Shown: positions 58,682 to 64,000 of the stretch, piece by piece | How the letters are laid out: the number at the start of each line of letters is the position of its first letter | Numbering within the stretch: position 1 is the first letter of the stretch | Origin: Actinoplanes philippinensis | GTDB lineage: Bacteria; Actinomycetota; Actinomycetes; Mycobacteriales; Micromonosporaceae | DNA: 64,000 nucleotides | Direction: 5' to 3' | Assembly: GCF_900113015.1 (NCBI RefSeq) | Contig: NZ_FONV01000002.1 | Coordinates: 620,001-684,000 of the forward strand | Program-made: the position numbers and the translations under genes | The notes under the pieces: model-generated | Database searches by the model: none | What the model was told of the DNA's origin: nothing | What the model saw: only the letters and a program-made list of their open reading frames with translations

Positions 58682-60160
58682 CTAGCCCAATCCATTGCTG
58701 AAACTTGCAATAGCAGCAGCCAGCGAGCGATCGGCAAGATCGAGAACCTCAGGCCATCGATTATCCGCGACGTCAGTATAGACGAGAGTCACGCTGTCAT
58801 CTGGGGTTGGGTTTAGCAATGATGTCGGTCGAGATACGTCGTTCTCGCCGAGATTCTCGACGGATTCAGCAAAAGCCGTTACAGCGAGTACCCCCGTTTC
58901 GCCTCGCCCTACTTTTTGAATCGCAACCACGTATCGCAGGGTTTGATTAAAAACAGTCAGACGCAACTGTGTCCACCAGCATCCCTCGCGAAGATTGCTA
59001 TAAAAATCTACGGCATTTGCGGTACGAATGATTTGGGTCCGCCACCAACCAGCACGCTCTTCACCAGGTGCCGCTTGGAATACAACAGCATCGGCCGCTG
59101 GATCGACTGCACGGAAAGCTTCACGGAATTGATCACGAACGCTTCGTACGTATTCACCAGTCTTGGCGTGAAGGTCAGCGCCAAGTGTTGCAGTCTGCTC
59201 TTTCTGCTCCTCGCCCCTGCCCTGAACCAAGACCCGAAGTCGATCGGCATAGGCTCGGGCAACATCTACAGCGCCTGACCCGACAGGCATCACCTCTACC
59301 GGCCTGATAAGTTCCGAGCGGAGCGCAATCCCCTCTAACCTAGCGAAGAGCCGGACCAATGGACGCAGATCTCCAGCGCTAGCGTTTTCGAGCGTCGCAA
59401 TATAATCGACCCGTTGACGCCGGTCAACCACTAGCGGCGCATAGCGCGCCTGCAGTAAAACCAAAAGCGTGAGAGCACGAGCTACGCGGCCATTTCCATC
59501 AGAGAAAGGATGAATCGAAGTAAACTGATGATGCAACCACGCGGCGCGGATTATCGGGTGCGTGCTCGAGGACTTACCGTACTCAACGAGCAGCATTTCC
59601 ATTGCAGACTGCACATGCTCGGGAGGCGCAAACTCGACGATGTCGCCTTCCGCAGTCACCGCCTGGTTCTTGTGCGTCTTCCAGCTTCCGTGAGAAAGAG
59701 CTTTATGCACAATCCGGCCGAACTGATCCTGAGCTTCATAAGTCATCTGATGACGTGTAATCAGGACGTGAAGTTCTCGAATGAAATGAAGCGACAGGTC
59801 GACACCACCGCGACAAGCTTCTGCAAGATAGTCGAGAGCAGAATACTGATCACGAATAACTGCGAGGGTGTCCTCGGTGATACCCCCTTCACGCTCTGCA
59901 GCATTAAGCGTGAGGCCTTCGGCAACAAGAGCTTCCGTGACTCCCCAATCCAGGTCATACAGGCGCTCGATGATTCCCGTCTCGATCGCATGGCGACGCA
60001 GACTGCGCTTGCGGGCCTCCTGGATTTCTTCGCTCGTTGCGAGGCTAAGAGTCTCTTCCCAAACCCGCCGGAGATCATCGATGGTGGCGAGTAAAGCAGC
60101 GACATCGCCGTTCAACTCAGGAACCGGATCAACGCTCCGCCAGGAAAATTTTGCTGCCAC
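58682..60160 (-). CDS. Fic-domain protein (AMP-transferase family)
   Basis: 492 aa. Fic domain (~120-300) with the intact catalytic motif HPFSDGNGRVAR (217-228) and a flap region around QFGRIVHKALSHGSWKTHKNQAV. N-terminal helical part contains RRHAIETGIIERLYDLD (~56-71), the position of the usual (S/T)xxxE(G/N) inhibitory helix, but Ser/Thr is absent and Glu60 is followed by Thr. The C-terminal ~190 residues are helical and of unknown function (GWWRTQIIRTANAVDFYSN). It should transfer AMP or another nucleotide to a protein. Lies in the low-G+C island. Confidence 0.85.
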   Translation of the reverse strand: MAAKFSWRSVDPVPELNGDVAALLATIDDLRRVWEETLSLATSEEIQEARKRSLRRHAIETGIIERLYDLDWGVTEALVAEGLTLNAAEREGGITEDTLAVIRDQYSALDYLAEACRGGVDLSLHFIRELHVLITRHQMTYEAQDQFGRIVHKALSHGSWKTHKNQAVTAEGDIVEFAPPEHVQSAMEMLLVEYGKSSSTHPIIRAAWLHHQFTSIHPFSDGNGRVARALTLLVLLQARYAPLVVDRRQRVDYIATLENASAGDLRPLVRLFARLEGIALRSELIRPVEVMPVGSGAVDVARAYADRLRVLVQGRGEEQKEQTATLGADLHAKTGEYVRSVRDQFREAFRAVDPAADAVVFQAAPGEERAGWWRTQIIRTANAVDFYSNLREGCWWTQLRLTVFNQTLRYVVAIQKVGRGETGVLAVTAFAESVENLGENDVSRPTSLLNPTPDDSVTLVYTDVADNRWPEVLDLADRSLAAAIASFSNGLG

Positions 60161-60319
60161 GGCCGAGATTCTACGCGATGCCTGGAGCTAGGGATACGAG
60201 TACCTACGAAATGAACCGCCTCGAACCGACCCCGCGCCTAGAGTTCATGGCAATAGCCCGCCGACCAACTCCCGCCGAGACAAAGGTATGGCAATTCGGC
60301 ATTCCGTCACCGAAGGGAG

Positions 60320-60791
60320 GTGTTCCGCGCCGATTGCTCCCGGCACGCCAGCAGATGTCCTCAGAAGCACGGAGGCGGCCTCAAAGAGGTCGACGTGAAG
60401 TCGCGTGCCGGTCGCCGTGCTGTGGGGATTCCAGCCCTCATCGTGGCGGCTCTCCGCGAGCACAAGAAGGTCCAGGATGCGGAGAGGGAACGCGCCCTCC
60501 AACTGTGGGAGGAGGGCGGCTGGGTTTTCGCTCAACAGAACGGCCGGCCGATCGATCCACGACGCTTGGAAGGAATTGCTCCAAGAGGCCGGCGTCCGTG
60601 ACGCTCGCCTGCACGACGCCCGCCACAAGGCGGCAACGATGCTCCTGGTCCTTGGGGTGCCGACCCGAGCCGGCATGGAGGTTATGGGCTGGTCCCAAAT
60701 GGCCATGAATACTCGGTATCAACACCTTGCGCCGGATCTCGCTAAAGACATCGCCAACCAAGTCGCCGGACTGCTTTGGAAGACGAACTGA
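60320..60791 (+). pseudogene. tyrosine-recombinase (integrase) C-terminal remnant, frameshifted
   Basis: One frame (from 60320) reads VDVKSRAGRRAVGIPALIVAALR, then ERALQLWEEGGWVFAQ and QNGRPIDPR. Near 60560 the reading shifts to another frame, which gives DAWKELLQEAGVRDARLHDARHKAATMLL ... MGWSQMAMNTRYQHLAPD. Together they match the C-terminal half of actinomycete phage/ICE integrases, with the HxxR (HDAR), the GW(S) pocket and the catalytic Tyr (RYQHL). The N-terminal arm-binding and core domains are missing. Confidence 0.8.
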
Positions 60792-60813
60792 CCCTCGGAA
60801 AGACACAGGAAGC

Positions 60814-60860
60814 GGGTCAGATGACGAAGCACTGGGTCAGCCGGATTCGTCATTTGACCC
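60814..60860 (+). terminator. inverted repeat after the integrase remnant
   Basis: 15-bp arms GGGTCAGATGACGAA / TTCGTCATTTGACCC (one mismatch) with a 17-base loop, 23 bases past the integrase stop. A terminator or recombination-associated repeat. Confidence 0.6.
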
Positions 60861-61021
60861 GTTCGTCTGGCAGAGACCCGATTAGTCGCTTGCCTCCAAA
60901 CCCTGCAGGGCATCCGCCAACTATGCGGGCTTCGAGCAACTCTCTCCCCACGGCAGCACGTTGACGACACAACGGATACCGAATGGCTCAGTTGAATTCG
61001 AGCAGCATACGGGCGGCACCC

Positions 61022-61879
61022 TCAGGGAGAAGCGTAGCGATTCAGAATTCCGGATTGAAGCGTTCTATACACAGAGTAGGCCGTTCCTCGCATTAGACCG
61101 TCCTCCTGGGAGCGCATGAGATCAATGAAAGGTTGAAAGAACTTCCTATCATCACTCCATCTACCCACAAGAATTCGCTCACGTATCCATCGCTGCACGA
61201 TGTGTTCGTATAGCGATCGATTATATTCTCGCACCAGATTGGTGCATGCTTTCGCGGCCATGTGAAAGTGCGGCATGTCAACGACCACGTTCATTGCTCC
61301 AGTCGATCTACCCAGCCCGAGAGCGCGGGCATTGCCCCGATTCAATACTCCCTGCGAGTGCACCGCAGCGTGGCGCATGTGGCACACCTTTTCAAAATCA
61401 GAAACCGCAACGCCAAGCGAAGACCTGTCCACCCATGTAAGGCCAGCAATCTTCTTGGACATCTCTTTGATGCCGAGCTTGCCTGCGAAGCTTACTCGCT
61501 CAAAAAGCCCCAGAGCGGCTTGGTCAGCACCGTAGAAATCGATTGCCCCAAAAGCAATTTCGCTGTCCGCGAGTGAATCTTTCGCTAGCGGACAGAAAGA
61601 GGTCAAGCCGAACAGTGTAGTCCTGAAGTAAGCCTCGGTTCCGGTGACTAATCCGAGGATCAGAAGCCTTCCGAGAGTAGGGCTATCACGTAATTGATCA
61701 GGCTGCCCAAGAGTGAGAGTATGGCGTATCGTTTCATAGAACGTATCGATCGGGCTCCCATTGGACTGCGTTGGCACGCAGCATCGAGTAAGGTCAAGCG
61801 TGAGAGACTCCGGGGGATGATTGACGAACATTGCCTGAGTCGAAGAATTTCGCCTAGACACTGACAAACTCTTCTGCAT
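61022..61879 (-). CDS. HEPN-type protein, putative RNase/toxin partner of the ATPase
   Basis: 285 aa from ATG 61879; the frame opens 16 codons earlier with GTG 61927. Helical protein with SDFEKVCHMRHAAVHSQG: Arg169-x4-His174 is the HEPN R-x(4-6)-H motif of RNase active sites, here in the MAE_28990/RiboL-PSP style. The preceding helices (TLGRLLILGLVTGTEAYFRTTLFGL) form the HEPN bundle. Overlaps the ATPase gene by 26 bases, so the two are coupled and likely form a two-component module. Identity of the target RNA is unknown. Confidence 0.7.
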   Translation of the reverse strand: MQKSLSVSRRNSSTQAMFVNHPPESLTLDLTRCCVPTQSNGSPIDTFYETIRHTLTLGQPDQLRDSPTLGRLLILGLVTGTEAYFRTTLFGLTSFCPLAKDSLADSEIAFGAIDFYGADQAALGLFERVSFAGKLGIKEMSKKIAGLTWVDRSSLGVAVSDFEKVCHMRHAAVHSQGVLNRGNARALGLGRSTGAMNVVVDMPHFHMAAKACTNLVREYNRSLYEHIVQRWIRERILVGRWSDDRKFFQPFIDLMRSQEDGLMRGTAYSVYRTLQSGILNRYASP

Positions 61880-63542
61880 AGCGCCGGATACGTGCGGCCC
61901 AAATTGGACCAACACCTGGAACGGCACGGATTTCTATGTTCTCCTCGTCTAGGAGCACATCATTAACCGTCCGAATCGAGGTGAACTTTTTTAGCCCTGC
62001 GAGTTTCTTGGAAGTTAAAGGCAATTGGTCGATTGGCGTTCGAAGTAGGTCCGCGTAAATCGACGCGCTCTGCAAGGGTCGGCCACACTTCATACAAAAT
62101 TGGGCCTCCTCAGAAAGTCGCGGGGCGCCGCAGTTTTGACAGGGCACCAAGTCAAGCGTGCAGCGTTCTTCGTAGCCACTTCCCAAGAGTCGATGCACCT
62201 GTGTGCGCACGAAGGCATGAGAATCACGCTCAACCAGGCTGGTAGTAACATCACTCAAGGAAAAACTACGCCCAAGATTCAAGGCATTCGCCTCAATGAG
62301 CAGGCCGTAGTGCACGGTGTAGCGATGGAAGACGCCTTTTACACCGCGAGAGACGGCATCGCTTTTCCGAAGGAGTCCAGCATATTCTAACATCGAAAGC
62401 ATTCGGGAAAGCTCGGGCGGAAATGGCTCCGGGAAGGCCACAGTAACGGCCTTTTTGTTCAAAGGCCTTTCTGCATTATAATTCTGCACCGCCCGCGCTA
62501 TCGCCGTCTCAAGCTCCTCGCCTGTGGTTACGAAGTTTTTGTAGCGCGGCAGCTTTGAAGAAAGTGCCTTGAAGATATTCCGAACCGAGGCAACGTGGTC
62601 GGATACCGCACGTTCCGCCTTCGCCCGAGTCGGAGCCTGATCGCCGTCCTCCTCTACCCCCAGGAGCTGCGAAAGCATCACCAGAAAGCCCCGCGGCAGC
62701 CCAAAAGAGGCTAGTGCTAGATAGTCTACCAAGTCGGTTCGACCTCGTAGTCGAGTCTTGTAAGAATCAGGAAGTCTGCGTTCTACCATCTCTCGCATAG
62801 TGCCGAGATAGTCTTCTTCTTCAGGTCGGTACCATGCTTCCACGACCTCTGCCTCATGCCCAACGTGAAAGTTGGGCGAGTAGCTTGTGATACCCGGATA
62901 GACAGCGGCTTTTGCGGAAACAACTCTAGAGCGAAGCTCACGAAAAATTTCAAAGAACTCGCGCTGCTGGTCAGGGGAGAATGCATGGGCGGCATCATCA
63001 AGGAGCAGGACGCAACGACGGCGTCCTAGGCTTTCGACCCAGCCTTCGAGGAGACCTAGAAGCTGACTAGGCGTGAGGAAGTTATCTGGCAGCGACGGAT
63101 CCTTGCCGGATTCCAGATCATGCACGAAAGATTGTCCAGGCTGAACCCATTTAGCCAAAGAATTGGGCAGCTGTCGCTTATCCTCCTGCACAGCATCCCG
63201 GACACCCAGAACAATCTTTGTCAGTACCCATTGGCGAAAAATTTGTAGCGCATTCGCCGCGCGATGAAAGAGGGGCTCCAAAGCGAGCGATCTGCTGTAG
63301 TTGACGTAAACAGCAAGATCCTTCCCCTCCTCATGCATTTCGAAGTACGATTGACGAAGTAGAGTAGACTTTCCCGAGCCTCGTGGGCCAATCAGAAGTT
63401 TGGCGCCCGGGCCCTTGAGACGACTTAATATGGCTTTATCACGTAAGGTTGTCGCGGTCCATTGAGTGAGTTCCTTCTTGGATAGAAACTCTGCTCGAAC
63501 TTCAAAAATACTGGATAGTAGCTCTTCGTCAATCTCAGACAC
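61854..63542 (-). CDS. ORC/Cdc6-like P-loop ATPase with zinc ribbon and helix-hairpin-helix
   Basis: 562 aa from GTG 63542 (VSEIDEELLSSIFEVRAEF); GGAGGACG lies just upstream. N-terminal AAA/STAND ATPase: Walker A LIGPRGSGKSTLL (~50-62), Walker B CVLLLDDAAHAF (~177-188), then a helical lid. A winged-helix-like part (~365-440, LSRMLSMLEYAGLLRKSDAVS) leads to a four-Cys zinc ribbon (CQNCGAPRLSEEAQFCMKCG, ~467-487) and a helix-hairpin-helix end (IRAVPGVGPIWAARIRRYAEEF). DNA or RNA sensing is inferred. First gene of the operon with the HEPN protein. Confidence 0.8.
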   Translation of the reverse strand: MSEIDEELLSSIFEVRAEFLSKKELTQWTATTLRDKAILSRLKGPGAKLLIGPRGSGKSTLLRQSYFEMHEEGKDLAVYVNYSRSLALEPLFHRAANALQIFRQWVLTKIVLGVRDAVQEDKRQLPNSLAKWVQPGQSFVHDLESGKDPSLPDNFLTPSQLLGLLEGWVESLGRRRCVLLLDDAAHAFSPDQQREFFEIFRELRSRVVSAKAAVYPGITSYSPNFHVGHEAEVVEAWYRPEEEDYLGTMREMVERRLPDSYKTRLRGRTDLVDYLALASFGLPRGFLVMLSQLLGVEEDGDQAPTRAKAERAVSDHVASVRNIFKALSSKLPRYKNFVTTGEELETAIARAVQNYNAERPLNKKAVTVAFPEPFPPELSRMLSMLEYAGLLRKSDAVSRGVKGVFHRYTVHYGLLIEANALNLGRSFSLSDVTTSLVERDSHAFVRTQVHRLLGSGYEERCTLDLVPCQNCGAPRLSEEAQFCMKCGRPLQSASIYADLLRTPIDQLPLTSKKLAGLKKFTSIRTVNDVLLDEENIEIRAVPGVGPIWAARIRRYAEEFVSV

Positions 63543-63960
63543 GCGCGTCCTCCGGCAATCGGTGTGGACAGCATAGTGCAACACGCTAGCTCGTAGCTAC
63601 GCAAAGTGCGCGGGCGCCTCAGGCCATGATCATGATCATTCGCTACTGAGAGCACACGCCCGCCCGGCCGTTACCAACCCCAGCGCGAGAGAAGTTGCTA
63701 TTGCGAATCGTGATAGCTCAGCGGGTTGGTTACAGGCCATCATGAACGTCGTGCGGACGAGCGATTCGAAGGCCCAGAGGCACGGAGGTCGCGTCGTAGG
63801 GCACTCCGGCACTCATTTGTGGCTGCCTCACGGCAACACGAGAGCCTCGCAACCCGGAACCACCGGCAAGTCACACGACACCTCGCCCGAACTCCCGATA
63901 ACCATCATCGAGCAAAGTGCAGGGACCGTTCTGAAGACGATATGAGACAAGAATTGAGAC
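63543..63960. other. interval at the right island boundary
   Basis: No supported gene. 63585-63650 contains a TGATCATGATCA overlap of palindromes. 63705-63730 (GATAGCTCAGCGGGTTGGTTA) resembles a tRNA D-arm, but no matching acceptor stem or anticodon arm is found, so at most a tRNA fragment is present. G+C returns to the backbone level from ~63650. A 67-aa plus-strand frame (63742-63945) has no support. Confidence 0.4.
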
Positions 63961-63996
63961 GGGAGCGGCTTGCCGGAATTCCGGCGAGCCGCTCCC
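63961..63996. terminator. strong hairpin at the right edge
   Basis: 16-bp arms GGGAGCGGCTTGCCGG / CCGGCGAGCCGCTCCC (one mismatch) with loop AATT. Probably the terminator of a gene that starts to the right of the window. Confidence 0.75.
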
Positions 63997-64000
63997 GCGC

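Larger units (their letters stand above)
58380..63650. mobile_element. low-G+C genomic island, degraded integrative element
   Basis: From ~58.38 to ~63.65 kb the G+C falls visibly (AT-rich third positions, runs such as AATATTATTT) and the usual neighbour set is interrupted. Contents: a Fic protein, a frameshifted integrase remnant, and an ATPase-HEPN operon. The integrase has lost its N-terminus, so the element is probably no longer mobile. No clear att repeats were found; the shared GCCATGAT at 58384 and 63623 is too short. Confidence 0.65.

Noticed and set aside
58516..58737. 73-aa minus-strand frame overlapping the Fic 3' end
   Set aside because: Overlaps a well-supported gene and has no ribosome site; the alternative frame at 58545-58667 looks more protein-like and is listed with low confidence.
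58384..63630. Attachment-site repeat GCCATGAT at both island ends
   Set aside because: Only eight bases long and not next to an intact integrase or tRNA; expected by chance.
63705..63780. tRNA gene at the right island edge
   Set aside because: A D-arm-like sequence and a TTCGA are present but no acceptor stem, anticodon arm or CCA-side pairing can be built.

Overview
The window is about 72% G+C with strongly G/C-biased third codon positions, GTG starts and dense, short-spaced operons. It carries GlnE, GlnA2, a mycosin/WXG100 locus, a SARP/AfsR regulator, an RNase H-CobC fusion and a DUF3311-symporter pair. This points to a filamentous actinomycete, most likely family Micromonosporaceae (Actinoplanes-like). 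That assignment is inference from gene content and order, not from a search.

Layout. 1-3.96 kb: a type VII secretion (ESX) locus with two larger WXG100-type proteins (minus strand), a divergent EsxB/EsxA-like pair, and a mycosin homologue in which the catalytic triad and the oxyanion Asn are all replaced. 4-14 kb: a hypothetical protein, a YdcF-like protein, an AfsR-type regulator, a DrrAB exporter, a secreted phytase-like protein, a GT87 mannosyltransferase and an OhrR-type regulator with a clear operator. 14.3-30.6 kb: nitrogen and cofactor metabolism in the order known from other actinobacteria (glutamine amidotransferase, glnE, ..., glnA2, nadE, panB), with an oxidoreductase, GNAT, VOC and WYL proteins, LtrA, DUF350, and an ECF sigma factor with a membrane partner. 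An RNB-family ribonuclease with a repeat insertion follows. 30.7-36.6 kb: a giant (1879 aa) Lys/Ala/Thr repeat protein resembling linker histones with an acidic centre, plus a small SPOR-like protein. 36.6-37.4 kb: a non-coding tract with a ~49-bp tandem repeat. 37.4-46.1 kb: asd, a methyltransferase, a VanY-type peptidase, ribA, a three-gene cluster (YhgE-like membrane protein, Ser/Thr dehydratase, divergent GAPDH), a TIR-like protein, a TauE exporter and the RNase P RNA gene rnpB. 46.1-51.5 kb: DUF2637-like and DUF6301-like proteins, a DUF3311/monocarboxylate symporter pair and a GH18 chitinase. 51.5-58.0 kb: an overlapping minus-strand operon (XRE-TPR regulator, flavoprotein, Nif3-like, zinc-ribbon coiled coil, RNase H-CobC), a divergent degenerate primase/polymerase protein, and a coiled-coil membrane protein beside an 18-bp tandem repeat.

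58.4-63.6 kb is a clear change in composition: much lower G+C, mixed third positions and few neighbours in common with the backbone. It contains a Fic AMPylase-like protein, a frameshifted tyrosine-integrase remnant, and a two-gene overlapping operon encoding an ORC/Cdc6-like P-loop ATPase (with C-terminal zinc ribbon and helix-hairpin-helix) and a HEPN-type putative RNase. This is a degraded integrative element, and the ATPase-HEPN pair is the best candidate for a little-described (probably defence or toxin-like) system.

Many gene ends are marked by strong inverted repeats. Four are stacked between the convergent sigma-factor operon and glnA2.
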